64,000 nucleotides of DNA from Pieris napi (Eukaryota; Arthropoda; Insecta; Lepidoptera; Pieridae), in assembly GCF_905475465.1 (NCBI RefSeq), contig NC_062242.1:3437501-3501500 (forward strand), in the 5' to 3' direction. Numbering within the stretch: the first letter of the stretch is position 1; each line of letters begins with the position of its first letter. Shown here one piece after another: positions 23,836 to 35,350 of the stretch. Position numbers and translations under genes: made by a program. A model generated the notes under the pieces. It was not told where the DNA came from and did not search any database. It worked only from the letters and a program-made list of their open reading frames with translations.

Positions 23836-25365
23836 TGATCATTTCTATTTTGGATTTATTGTATTTTTATATCCTTCGTTATTGTCACGTATTTTTGAAT
23901 AGGTAAATGATGTCGTCTGTCCCATTCCCAATGGTAGCTTCTTAAAATATACCAATATTTCTTATATGTATATAATATGGGAATATATAAAATGTTTCAT
24001 TTTTTTAGGTTTTATAGTTCTATATCTTGCATAAGCCGACCAGCAGGTAAGCTTTGGCAAGAGAGGGTGGCGTTTCTGGGCGCATAATCAACTCTTTTGC
24101 TACGTGTGGACGGAGCCTATACCCTTTGTTGACAGTTCAAACTTGATTTGTTTCGCAAATCTTGCGTGATTGATCAAAATCTTGCTTTGAACATTAAACT
24201 GCGATGTGAGGAAATCAATGTTGTGAGGAAATGAAAAGTTACTTGTAAAATTATCGTTAATCTAAATGAAAACTGTCTCCGGCTGCTGGTTATCCACTAT
24301 ATACTTTCATTCCTGGGGTAAAAGATATCCCTTTAGACCCTGAAGGCCGGTAAAATAAACGACCATTCAAAAAGATTCAGAAATATAATTATGTAGCTAA
24401 AATTTTTTATATTTGTAATCTATCTATATAGGTAATATTTCCTTTCTCTATATATTAAGGTACCTACATTCGAAATTCCCACGTGAATTTCGAAACAAAT
24501 GTTAATTTCAAAGCATTTAAAAATCAATTACACTTCAGTGTTTGCCACAGAAACAATTGCCAATCGCTTAGGGTGCAATTCGACTGTGCTGTTTTCTAAA
24601 TAGGCATAAAACCTTATTGTTTAAAAGTTAAAATCCATTGACGAAGTGCTCCACTAGAGGGCACTTGATACCAACTGCTAACAAACCAAAGGGTTGGTAA
24701 TTGTTCAATTTATTAAGTCATTTTTCCTCACTTTTTGACTTTAAAGTCGAGATGTTGTGTTTTGTTCCCGATTTTGACTTTGACCACTTCTGATACTCGA
24801 CATTTAACATCGCATTTCTTTAAAACGTTATATGAATGTATTTTAATTGAAAGGGGTCTTAAAGTAACTTTTCAAGAGGTAGAATAGAGTTTCTGTTGGC
24901 GCTTTGAACTTGGTAGCCATTAGTTAAATCGTGAGAAAATTGAAGTACTAGTTTTGTTTTTTTAGCCTTTCCCACGAAAGTTTTGTTTCACGTATGTAAT
25001 AGAATGCATCTTCCAAATTCGGTTTGTAAAGATCAAGCTAGGAGTTCAGGCACCTCTCATTCGAATTCTCCGCGAATACAACAGAATGAATGCTACTTAA
25101 TAAGCTTAATATAATCGGTAGTGGGCTAATCAATTTAAAAATAATCGTTACGCACATCTGGTAGAATTTTTAGTTTAATTTTCTATTCTAGAATAGGTAC
25201 TTATACTGTAGAAAATGTATTATATAAAATATTGCGTCCTTTAATAAATAAATCCGTTTTATTAACGTCAATTGTCATAACATTAAAATACTACTCCATT
25301 GTTTTACTATAGAAATTGATAAGTAAGAACATTTTATTAGATAAGTGTAACTTATAAAAATTCTT
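23836..25365. other. Intergenic DNA, nothing recognised
   Basis: AT-rich, with no supported gene, repeat copy or RNA. Confidence 0.5.
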
Positions 25366-25367
25366 CA

Positions 25368-25500
25368 TTTATTTAATTTATACAATATTTACAAATTTGT
25401 TAACCTACATAGTAATAATAATTGTTAACATCAAATTGTAGTTAAAAATAGAGATTAATTTTTAATAGTTCAGGTCACTGTAAGTGTTTAAGTTTGACAT
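25368..25500 (-). mobile_element. RLE retroelement 3' untranslated tail
   Basis: CAATATTTACAAATTTGTTA, CCTACATAGTAATAATAAT and the following A/T tract match the tails at 10.27 and 52.27 kb. No coding part is present. Confidence 0.55.
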
Positions 25501-25807
25501 TCGTCCAGTTTTCAAAAGTCTCTCGACCTGTTTTAACAAATGAACAGTTGAACTGTCGTTAAAATATTATTTTGAGAGTTCGTTAGTTTAACTTGCTCTA
25601 CACTGGAGTGGATAAAAATTCTGGCAGCCTATCTGCTTTGAAAATCTGTTAAAACTTTAGATTATATGAAAAGTCACTAAATGTTATTATTGGAATTCTT
25701 GGAATACATCTTATCACTTGCATTTCTTTAACATATTATACTTGCGTACATTTTGCGTATTGTTTGATATCCGATATGGATCATCCCGTATTTCGTATCA
25801 CCACAAC

Positions 25808-26026
25808 TGAGCGTTTTTTAAGGCAGTTTTTGCCGCGCACTACTACTATGTGAAGCTGCCCACTGCAGTATTTTCGAACCAATTCGATTTAGGACCGTTC
25901 AACAAAAGAACGTACCAATTCTTAAAAGGCCAGCAACGCACTCGCGGCATTGAGAGTTTCCATGGTATCACTTAACATCAGGTGAGCCTCCTGCCCGTTT
26001 GCCCTCTGTTCTATAAAATAAAATCA
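25808..26026 (-). repeat. repF copy, reverse
   Basis: In reverse it carries every block of the family, from CAGAGGGCAAACGGGCAGGA to CTCAGTTGTGGTGATACGAA. Confidence 0.8.
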
Positions 26027-26034
26027 TTAGCGCA

Positions 26035-26200
26035 ATTCCCCGCAAGAAGCAGGGGTATGTGGGACTCGTCTCACACCATATGTTTTCTATTCACATACTG
26101 GGTTAGCAATACCCACTAAATCTCGGGTAGTTCCTAGAACGCCGCGTTTGAGGCTCCGGGGTCGCTCTTGCAGTGTATCAGGGCCGTAGCGACACGGTTT
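26035..26200 (-). repeat. Dispersed repeat related to 656-900
   Basis: The reverse strand holds AGAGCGACCCCGGAGCC and TAGTGGGTATTGCTAACCCA, matching the copy near 790-850. Confidence 0.55.
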
Positions 26201-26635
26201 GCATACAACCTTACTTAAGAAATGTACAATATTGTGTATTTGTAAAATGTATGTTATTTACATTTTAAGCTTTTTTTTTCTTAAGTTAAAGTTTGACAGA
26301 TCTTATTTGACAAATCCATAACTACATCCAAACAAAATAAAAGCAAAAACCCATCAAAGAACGACCATAACCAATCATTGCTCAAGTGTTTATGCAAAAA
26401 TATTGTATGTTCGCAATTAAAATATCCAAAAAGTGTCGCATAATAGGCACTTATGCATAATTAGCCGAAAATAATAACCAATTTATGTGAGAACAAAAAT
26501 TTATTGGAGGGTTGTCGTTGTTGTGAGTTTGGATATTAATCTGCACACACTTATGGTATACTGCCAATAGTGGTGTTGCTAGGCTGAGAATAGAAGAAAA
26601 ATCGTCACTGTCAAGAGTCTTTTATATAATATAGG
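26201..26635. other. Intergenic DNA, nothing recognised
   Basis: AT-rich; no signal. Confidence 0.5.
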
Positions 26636-26639
26636 TACT

Positions 26640-26895
26640 AGCTGACCCGGCAAACATCGTTTTGTCATGTATAATATAGAAATCTATCTATAATCTATTT
26701 TTGTATGCCGTATCATAAAAAAATTAAAAATTAAAATTTACGGGTAAACCCTTAACATTAAGGGGGTTGAAAGATCGATAGTAGCCGATTCTCAGACTTA
26801 CTGAATATGCAATGAAAAATTCGTAAGAATCGGTCAAGCCGTATGGAGTATGGGAACGAACATTCTGACTCGAGAATTTTATATATACAGAGATT
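26640..26895 (+). repeat. Dispersed repeat, family repC
   Basis: Starts TAGCTGACCCGGCAAAC and ends TTTTATATATACAGAGAT. Shared internal blocks with 57.84-58.13 kb are TTTTTGTATGCCGTATCATA, CGATTCTCAGACTTACTGAA and GAGTATGGGAACGAACATTC. The fixed orientation and TATA-rich short-repeat end suggest an RTE-like retroelement tail. The class is inferred. Confidence 0.7.
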
Positions 26896-27189
26896 AAAGA
26901 CAACCGGTCTTACTAATAAAAAATCACTATACATGCGTTATGACAAGGTGATAGTAATTCAGTGAATAGAGCTTGTACAGGGCATAAACTCCTCTTTGAC
27001 CAATAATCGATGTGTATTGGTTGAATAACAAAACGACCCTTATTTATTGTTACCCTGGCAACCCGCCGTGTTTGATTGACGTTTGATTTAATAATTTTGA
27101 TACGACTCATAATTCTAATGTAAGTTGTATTTATTTTATCAACCAAAGCAATTATATACACATTTACTCAATATACTAATAACATTTTA

Positions 27190-27556
27190 TTATTTGCAGC
27201 TAATATAAACTCCAAAACCTCAGACAAAGAGGACTAGAATTTTACATAAAAAGCCGCGTTCTGCAGTACAAAAGTTAGAAGAGGTTAGTATCAATGTGAT
27301 AGAGAAAGGACTATTTCATTCAAAATCCCTCAACGATCATACTTAAATAATTTTTTAGGCATCTCAAATAGTGGAAAGTGCCAAACTCCGCAACACGGTA
27401 GTGTTCCAGTGTTTCCAGGAAGAGCACGAAACAAAACAAAGGCAGATGGCTGAAACACATGAGCTCAAACAGAAGCGACTCGCCGAAGCTCACGAAAGGG
27501 CTAGACAGAAGCATCTTCTAAGGCTCAAATTGTTACAGCAGCAATTAAATAAATAA
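27190..27556 (+). pseudogene. Harbinger accessory (Myb/SANT-type) protein, C-terminal exons
   Basis: Two exon-like pieces: one ends at AAGTTAGAAGAG before a GTTAGT donor (about 27,283), the other follows TTTTTTAG (about 27,360) and runs to a stop at 27,556. The second encodes a charged helix rich in Glu, Lys, Arg and His (EETKQRQMAE-like, HELKQKRLAEAHERARQK) of coiled-coil type. Such tails follow the DNA-binding domain in the second protein of Harbinger transposons, which escorts the transposase. The DNA-binding domain itself is not present. It converges with a Harbinger transposase remnant 165 bp away, which is the main reason for this call. Confidence 0.55.
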
Positions 27557-27721
27557 TTATATACTTATAAAAAAAATAAAACCCCCGTTTTAAATGAAAT
27601 ATAACTTTTTATTTATTTCAAGTCCTTAACTATCCACACCTATGTAAATAAAACAGCCTTAAAAATATGTTTCAATAAAAGCAGCTCTAGCAGCTTGTCT
27701 AGCCAGATTGCTTGGGGGCGT

Positions 27722-28138
27722 CTAGGTTGGCCTTGGTTCTTCTGGAGCATTCTCAGTGTCATCAAACGTAACATCCAGGTCTTCTTTGATATCAATAGCA
27801 ATATTGTGGAGGATTGCCAGTGCTACTATATATAATTTGGCATTTTCTAATGACACTGAGAAGCCATGAAGAAGACACCTAAATCGAAAACCCTCCACCT
27901 CTAGTACTCTTTTCGACATCAGCTCGCACTCTGTCACAGATCTTCATAACATACTTCTTTGAAAAGCGGTATTTTGTTTTGAAATCGCCATGCGAAAGTA
28001 ATAACGGATTGCACCGAGTTTGGTATGTTCTTTGACTTTCCTTGGAGGCGGCAAATCTTCAATCGTATGTATTAGCTGCATACCAATATTATCTAAATCT
28101 TCTATTTGATCTATAAAATCTATTTTCAACAAACACAA
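27722..28138 (-). pseudogene. Harbinger transposase (HARBI1-like, DDE_Tnp_4) C-terminal remnant
   Basis: Two overlapping minus-strand frames (28,138-27,944 and 27,937-27,722) separated by a stop or shift. The second encodes GFRFRCLLHGFSVSLENAKL followed by YIVALAILHNIAID and an acidic tail. The RF..L.......L..A..II.A...LHNIA pattern is the conserved C-terminus of HARBI1-type nucleases. The upstream catalytic DDE region is missing and the first frame shows only weak resemblance. It is therefore a truncated copy. The terminal inverted repeats of the parent element were not found. Confidence 0.7.
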
Positions 28139-28149
28139 ATATCTACTAA

Positions 28150-28485
28150 CTTAAATCTTTCCTTGAACTAAACAGTCAAAAAATGCTGTCAAACGCGAAA
28201 TCAGATGAAATTACGCAATTTTTGTCTTATACACCCGTTAAACTAGGCCTCTGCGTTGTATAAGCATTGTACAAGTCTTCATACAAACCAGACACTTGTT
28301 ATAACAGCAGTATACATCAACCTTGTCAATTCAGACATTATTAGTAACATTTTTCTTATAACAGGCTTATACGATGTGCATAAATCTTTATTAGTAAGGC
28401 CGAACATATATAATTAACGTAATAGAAACAGTAATTTATTAAAAGAACCCTTTCTATGAAATTATTAGAAATTTCCGAACCATCT
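28150..28485. other. Flank of Harbinger relic, nothing further recognised
   Basis: May include the 5' part of the relic in degraded form. No inverted end was found. Confidence 0.35.
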
Positions 28486-28489
28486 CCAC

Positions 28490-28585
28490 TCTCTAGAAGG
28501 TCGGAAACTCTGCTTACTGGCAGTGTTAGTGTTCATAGGTGGTATCACTTAACATCAAGTGAGCCTCTAGCCCGATTGTTCTAGA
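28490..28585 (-). repeat. repF fragment, reverse
   Basis: GGTATCACTTAACATCAAGT, then GAGCCTCTAGCCC, followed by TTCTAGAA. Confidence 0.65.
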
Positions 28586-28619
28586 AAAACTGGAGGAATG
28601 AATTAAAATTATAATGAAT

Positions 28620-29125
28620 GGGAGTTGTACGGTTCCTAGGTCATCGGGGAGCTTTAAATAATAAAGGATTTTAGTACCACTCACGTAATACAATAGAATA
28701 TAAGCTAAATAATGCAATGTTAACTGCTATGTAACAAATGAATGCAATGTTACAGTCGAAGAGAGTTCCTACATCTGGATATAGGTACTCTCGGGGAAAC
28801 TACCATGATTTAGTTTATTGCTACGTAACGAATGTTTTTTTTATAGAACAGGGGGCAAACGGGCAGGAGGCTCACCTGATGTTAAGTGATACCGCCGCCC
28901 ATGGACACTATCAATGCCAGAGAGCTCGCGGGTAACGTAACGTAACGTAACAGTTGAAGAGCGTTCCTGCGTCTGGCTATACTCTCGGGGCGTAACTCCC
29001 ATGATTTAGTTAATTGCTATGTAACGAATGAATGCAATTGAAGAGAGAGCCTGTGTCGGGCTCTTGGGGCGTAAATCCGATTTAGGAAATCGACACGCTT
29101 ATAAAACTAAGAAAGCCTGAGTGAG
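28620..29125 (+). repeat. repE cluster with an inserted repF copy
   Basis: Three partial repE units (ATGTAACAAATGAATGCAAT, GAAGAGAGTTCCTACATCTG, CTCTCGGGG; then two more variants) lie in tandem. The same units occur once at 50.81-51.01 kb. A repF 5' piece (28,830-28,927) interrupts the cluster and is followed by four TAACG repeats. The unit ends AAAACTAAGAAAGCCTGAGT. Confidence 0.7.
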
Positions 29126-29162
29126 CTAGGTGTGGTTAAATAAGCATAAACTTAGTAGAAAA

Positions 29163-29272
29163 TTTCCGAACCAACTTCTCAAGAAAATAGAGTACCAATT
29201 ATTAAAATGCCGGCAACGCATGAGTGTCCATGGGCGGTATAACTTAACACCAGATGAGCCTCTAAATATAAC
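29163..29272 (-). repeat. repF fragment, reverse
   Basis: AATTATTAAAATGCCGGCAA followed by CGCATGAGTGTCCATGGGCG and CACCAGATGAGCCTC. Confidence 0.7.
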
Positions 29273-30865
29273 TATAGGTATAACTGTAAAACCGGTGTAA
29301 GAAATTACGGAGTTGACATTTCTACTATAAAAATGTATTTACAAAAGAAAATGCGGAGCAGCGAGCTGACTAACACAGTTAGGCGCGGGTACCGTCAAAA
29401 ATGCAACTAATTTTAATTGCGATTGTTGATAGAGTCGGTATTATCGCATTATTCCGCATCCCGGCTTCGCCCGGCTCCCCCATTGTTCGTTTTTATAATC
29501 TTTACTTTTGTCTCTGCGAAGCGAAGTAAATTACAATTTTGCCGTAAATTAATGTTTTAGTCTAGTAATTAATCATTGCAATATTAACTGATTAAAACTA
29601 TGTTAGTGACTTGGTTATTCTGGTTATGTTTGAAATAGGTTTTTAAAAATGATTTCCTATTAATTAACCAATACTAAACCATCCGTACGGGTTTTTTAAT
29701 GCAGTTAGTCCAGGACCCTTACCCTGTAACTTCCAATTACCTAGCGATTCCAACAATAAGTTTGTGTTCCACGCGATTCCAAGGTTGCAACACCAGCGCT
29801 ACGGATATTGAAAGAACTTCGGAAACAGTATCACTGGCGCTATTTTACAGAGGAAGTTATAGAGACAGGCACTGGAAGAAGAAGCTTTCAGGTGGCTTTC
29901 CTCCTGCGTAAGCTACCATTTTCATACATCATACAGGTATCAGATAACTTCATCAGCATAATATGTTGAACTCAATCACAGTGGTTTAGATTGTTTGATG
30001 TCAGAACAATATCTCAGAATATTGCTTTGATTCAATTTGGGATGGGATGCTGTTGTTGTGTGTTGAATTCGGAAATTTGTGAAGTGACTGGGTTATCTTT
30101 TAATAATAAATAATCATTCTAATACAAGTATTTTTTGTTCATTACCATTTTCAGCCTAAATTAGGAATTATTTTTCACTTTTTAGTTTGATGTGCTTTAA
30201 AAGCGTGTTTTTTAGTTTTTTTAAACTATTATTTATTTTTTATTTTTAGTTAAAAAATTTTTTTCGGATTATTGCATTGTCATCGATCTTTGACAGGTGC
30301 GCAAAATTTGAATAAAATCTGTCCGTTTAAAGTGGGTCAAAATCGAGTCCGAAAGAGTCGGTCACATACATACATACATACAGGTGAAGCTAATATAAAG
30401 CGTGTAAAAAAAGGACATTTAGTTAAGAAGATTTCGAGATCTACATATCCCGCTTGCTTACCAACAAAAAACCCATGTTAAAACTGCAAAATTGATAAAT
30501 AATAATAACGTATACGTCATAAGTTATTCACTCCGTCAGCAGAGCATAAAATATTACGTTATTTTCTCATTTAGAAGATACCAAACGCAGTAATTGTGTT
30601 CGGATTATCGTATCGGGTTACGGGGGTTCGTGCGGGCGACTTTCTATTACATTATGAATAGATTATCTATTTTAGTTCTGGTTTTGTATTTCTTAATGGC
30701 CGCTAAATGTTTTTTTTTGTAATATGATGTTAATGTGGTTTATTAATAGGGGCTTTATAAGATAGAATTTATTTATAAAACTTCTGCTATGACTTCTAAA
30801 TTTGTTGTGTCTTTATTAGATGACATTACATTACGGGTGAATTATGGCGTTTAATAAGTAAAAAT
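29273..30865. other. Intergenic DNA, no gene recognised
   Basis: A (CATA)4 run lies at about 30,366-30,381. The frames at 29,699-29,911 and 30,272-30,481 carry no recognised motif. Confidence 0.5.
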
Positions 30866-30867
30866 AA

Positions 30868-31140
30868 ATCAGTGGCGCTACAACCTTTTTAGGTCTCAGC
30901 CTCAGGTTTCTGTATCTGTTTCATGATCATTTGTCAATATAATAGGCTAGTAGGTGATCAGCCTTCTATGTATGACAAACGCAGCTGACTTTTGGGTTAA
31001 AGGAAATGTAACGATGCTTTCCTTCACCGTTCGAGCGAATGTTAAATGAGCACATAGAAAGAAAGTTCATCGGTGCACAGCCGGGGGTCGAACCTACGAC
31101 CTCAGGGATGAGAGCCAACACTGCTCTTAGCAGTAAGTGA
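30868..31140 (-). repeat. SINE-A, near full length
   Basis: In reverse: a tRNA-like head with GAGGTCGTAGGTTCGACCCC (B box) and CGGCTGTGCACC, then CATTCGCTCGAACGGTGAAG, and the 3' end CAGAAACCTGAGGCTGAGAC, CTAAAAAGGTTGTAGCGCCA, CTGATTT. This is the clearest complete copy of the family. The head derives from a tRNA gene, and RNA polymerase III transcription plus LINE-borrowed insertion are inferred from that. Confidence 0.85.
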
Positions 31141-32574
31141 TAATAATAATAATAATCAATTATAGAGTACATAATATAATTTTGTGAGAAATATATGTAA
31201 TGTTAAAGTGTATGCTCTGTGTGTTTAAAAAATGTAAGTGATATTTCGATATTATAATTTCCTAGCGTTCTCAAAAGCCAAAGATTTTATTTAAACTATT
31301 TAGATTTTAAATTACCTTATAATTTTAACGTTTAGCAAACGTTGTAGGTAGCTTTTGAATTCGGACAAAAATGAAATTAGCGTGTTTCGTTGTCAGGAAG
31401 GAGTCGACACAGAGTCGCTTTGTGACTTTAATTGTAGCTGCGGGCGGAGTGAAATTACTTCATACTAAATTGATATACCCAGACGACATTATCTAACTAT
31501 ACTATGGCCCATATTCTATTCATATCTCAATTCATAATATCGTCTTGAGCGTTCTAAATTTTTTTTTATGTGACACGGGACAAATGGGCTGGAGGCTTAC
31601 CTGATTTTAAGTGATATCGCGCAAAGAGCGTATCTTTACCGCGGACTTAGATACTAAGGGTAAGATTCTGAAACGCGACTGATGAGAAATGTACTGAATT
31701 TTGATACACGGGTGTCGTAGTTAAGAGGTTTTTAACATTTGTAACGTTTCTATATTAATTAAAAGTTATGCTCTGCGGTTATAGCCTAAAGCTTCTCTCG
31801 GTAAATGGACTTTTAAATGCAAAAAGAATATCAGACATGTATCGCGAAGTTTTCCGTAGATGTTGATGTCCTCTATAAAACTGTAGTACTTTGCTTGCTT
31901 GTCAATAGTTTCCGCGTACGCGATTTAGGAATTTTTATGATTATTTTTCACACCGTAGGTTACACTATCGTAATTACATACAGAATAACTTTTTTTAAAT
32001 ATTATTAATTCTATGTTCATCAGGGATAACGTAAGGTACTTATGGTGAAATAATTTTTTGATCAGTCGTGATTTATAGAGCCTGTTTAATGCAAACAAAA
32101 AACAATACAATCTTTTCTTTATAATATTATTGTAGAATCTTCATATAGATGAACAGAAAATAAAATCATTTAAATTTCAAGACCCGAGAGCTTCTGAGGT
32201 TTTGGTGGGTAAAATCAATCTGGGTCTGAGAGAAGAAAAAATCTTGGTTGTGTAGATTTTTTAAATTCTAATTGGAATGAGGAACATGATATAAAATCCC
32301 ATATCTCAACATAAACCTTATTATATTACTTGTACCGTAAGTAATACCTCAAAGGGTTCGTTTACGTTGTTCAGAACAAAATAATTAGCTTTTGATCTCG
32401 GGATGAATTTCCTTATAATAGAATCTAGCTCGCTAGGAGTCACTCTACGATTAACTTAATTGATTTAAACCAAGATATTTTAGGGATGATGACAATATCT
32501 AGAGAAAAGTTAAAAATATGTGTTAATAAACATAACACAGTTGTTGTAGAATGGTTTGTTATGTATTAATCTTC
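31141..32574. other. Intergenic DNA with a small repF scrap
   Basis: 31,565-31,620 holds a diverged repF start (GGACAAATGGGCTGGAGGCT). Nothing else was recognised. Confidence 0.5.
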
Positions 32575-32636
32575 TTATTATATAACATAACATAACATTT
32601 ATTATTAACGAAACACACACACAGAAACACACAAAA
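32575..32636 (-). repeat. repI, left part, split by a DNA element
   Basis: ATTATTAACGAAACACACAC followed by ACAGAAACACACAAAA matches the reverse of 60,185-60,235. It continues on the far side of the inserted element at 33,384. Confidence 0.75.
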
Positions 32637-32638
32637 TA

Positions 32639-33381
32639 CAGTAGAACCTCGATAAGATAAAGTCCAAGGGAAACACAAAATATTTTATGTTATAGAGGTT
32701 TTAAGTTATCAAGGTTCTATGTCAGGTAAAGGCTAATATAGAGGTATGTACATGTTTCTATGTACCCTTCCTCCCATTTTTACTTGAATGCATCAGAAGG
32801 ATGGAAAATTAAATATGTAATCATATTTATTCACATTACTTACATTACATAAAAATAAAACAACAACTAAAGGTTTAGTCTACTTTGTACTTGTCAAAAA
32901 AACTGTGATTTTCTTTTGTTTTAAAAAATTCACTGTTTCTAAATCGATTTGATTTTCAATGAAAAATAGAAAGGAGAATACATTAACACATTAACTTATG
33001 ATGCAAGTAAGTCGTTGTCACAAAGCTAACCGCCGCAAAGCTTTGAAGAATTTAGATAAAGCAAACAATAGGTAATGTATTGTTTACGTTAACAATACAT
33101 TACAGTAGTAGTAGTAAACACGTGCAAGCAATAAATACCGAAACCATTTGTTTTGACACTCTTATAAAATGACTCATTCACAAACAATTTTATGTTATAG
33201 AGGTTGTGGTAACATTTCTTTTAGTTACTGAGGGCCTATACAGAGATTATTTATTTACGTTATAGAGGTTGCGTATTTTAAGTTATAGAGGTTTTGGGCT
33301 CTGATGGGAAGGGAACATAGTATTTTTTGAAGTAACAGAGGTTTTTATGTTACCGAGGTTTACGTTATCGAGGTTCTACTG
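32639..33381. mobile_element. 743-bp pogo/Tigger-type non-autonomous element
   Basis: Perfect 17-bp inverted ends CAGTAGAACCTCGATAA are flanked by TA on both sides (32,637-32,638 and 33,382-33,383). The CAGTAGAACCTCG type of end and TA duplication are those of pogo/Tigger elements. The interior has no transposase frame. It contains several spaced copies of GTTATAGAGGTT or close variants near both ends, and a central palindrome (12-13-bp arms) at about 33,072-33,103. Confidence 0.88.
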
Positions 33382-33383
33382 TA

Positions 33384-33540
33384 ATAATAATAATCAAAAA
33401 AGAAAAATAACAAAACCATATGGAAATAACGGAATAAGGTAGGTACATTTTAAGTTTGTAATGTGTGCGCGTTGTGCTTGTAACTGGCATTATGCTGTGG
33501 AGCAGACGTGTTCCACAGCATATTTATATATACATAACAA
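33384..33540 (-). repeat. repI, right part
   Basis: AATAATAATAATCAAAAAAG, CATTATGCTGTGGAGCAGAC and GTGTTCCACAGCAT match, in reverse, 60.08-60.19 kb. Confidence 0.75.
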
Positions 33541-34900
33541 AGACCTTTCGAAAACTCAAGAACAGCGTGATCGATTTTTATGGCTTTTAGTTAGTTGTAC
33601 AAGTCTCTGTTCAGAATAGCAGAATAACTATAAAAACATTGGAAAATTTATGAAAAATAAGTTTTCCAATACAAAATGTTCATGGCTTTCGTAACTGTCC
33701 AACATTAAATGTTCATCCCGTCGAACCGGCAAACTCTCCCCTCTAATCAAAGAACGTATTTAAATAAAGGTTTCGAATCTACAAATTATCCACAATATTC
33801 GTATGGCGTATTTTCGATTTGTATAATAATGTCGGTAATGAAAAAGAATGGACATGTATATTGGCTGTCAAATATTTACGCGTTCGTTCAGGCGCGTAGG
33901 TATGTCTTTTTGTGTATTAACAATGTAATCACGAAACATATACCTACCTGCTGCCAAGATCAAGGGTTTTTAGAAATAAAAAAAAAAACATAAAAGTAGA
34001 AATAATTCAACTAAATTCTTCCTTCACTACATTATTTGACATAAGTATATTATGATTTTCCCATGTATAATAATTATTAATAGTTTTGATGAATAAATTT
34101 TCAAGTTAAAATTGTTTGTTAATAAGACAATACACATGTGGACCAAAACCTATTTCATAGTGTGTGGTTAACATTATAATTTTTTACTGATCACACAAAC
34201 ATGGGAAAATCATAAAAAAATATTTTGTTGAAGAAGAATTTAGTTGAATGATTTCTATTTTTCTGTTTTTATTTAACTTTTAAAAACCCTTTTTGCAGCA
34301 GGTTTCTATATATGTTTCGTGATTACATTCATAATACACAAGTAAGTGATCTGTGAAGAGCATTGCGTGCATGACATATATGAACCTACGAACTCTTCGG
34401 TCAATATGCCTTTAATTAAATTTAAATCTAGATTTAAGAGCTGTCAATTTTTTCCGAATAAACATATTTAACAGCGCACTCGATGACATTATGTCTTGAG
34501 ATATTAGAATTAGAATTAGAATATGGCTCACTGCTCTTGATCAATAACTAAAGGAAATGAATAATGGAGAAATTAAAACATTGAGTGACCTCACTTGATC
34601 AGAGACAGTCGGAGGCGTCACATTGTCACAATAAAGACAATTACGTAATTGAACATCAATAAAGTAAGGTATAGTTCACGTTATCATAAATAATAAAATG
34701 TTGGTATGCGTACAGTGAATACACAATAATTTCTTTAAAAAAACCGAAATTTAAGATGGAGCGTTGCCGCCTTCACAGCTTAGTAGGTAATCTATTATAA
34801 ATAGCGGCTTGAACAGATTTAATTCCCGAACCCGAACCCAAACATAAAAATATGTTATATTTTGGGGATGTTTAATATAATTGGAATTGATATAACATAT
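33541..34900. other. Intergenic DNA, nothing recognised
   Basis: The 94-codon plus frame at 33,709-33,993 has no recognisable motif, ends in a poly-Lys run from an A tract, and is not called. Confidence 0.5.
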
Positions 34901-34904
34901 AGCA

Positions 34905-35350
34905 TCAACGTGCGACTCGCGGACATAGGTTCGATCCCCAGCTGTGCAACAATGGACTTTCTTTCTATATGCGCATTTAGTATTCGCTCGGACGGTGAAG
35001 GTTTAAAGGTAGGTTATTAGGTTATTCGGTTAGGAAACAGGTTTGTATAAAGACCCAAAAAAAGTCGACGGCGTGTGTCAGGCACAGCCCTGCGATTCTG
35101 TAACTCTGAAAAGGTGGGTGCTTGTAGTTTATTGTTTATTAGAATGCCAAATCATAAAATGACTGCTTCACGACTGATTTGAGAGCGATCGCCGATGCGA
35201 AAACCGCTGTTTGAGTTCGAAAAGTGAGTTACAAAATCGCAGGGCTGGAGGCTGATCACCTACTTGCCTATTAGATTGGCAAATGATCATAAAACAGATA
35301 CAGCAATCTGAAGCCCATACCTCATAGGTTGTAGCGCCACTGATTTTTTT
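34905..35350 (+). repeat. SINE-A, interrupted by a small inverted-repeat element
   Basis: Head (AGGTTCGATCCCCAGCTGTG) and middle (34,905-35,086), then tail (35,246-35,350, ending GTTGTAGCGCCACTGATTTT). A further 20-30-bp irregularity lies at about 35,010-35,035. Confidence 0.85.
35087..35245. mobile_element. 159-bp inverted-repeat element inside SINE-A
   Basis: Ends GCCCTGCGATTCTGTAACT and, reversed, GCCCTGCGATTTTGTAACT, differing at one base. The flanks rejoin to a normal SINE-A GGCACA/GGAGGCTGATC sequence apart from one or two bases, so no clear target duplication can be stated. Confidence 0.8.

Noticed and set aside
33709..33993. 94-codon gene
   Set aside because: No motif, ends in an A-tract-derived lysine run, no splice or poly(A) context.
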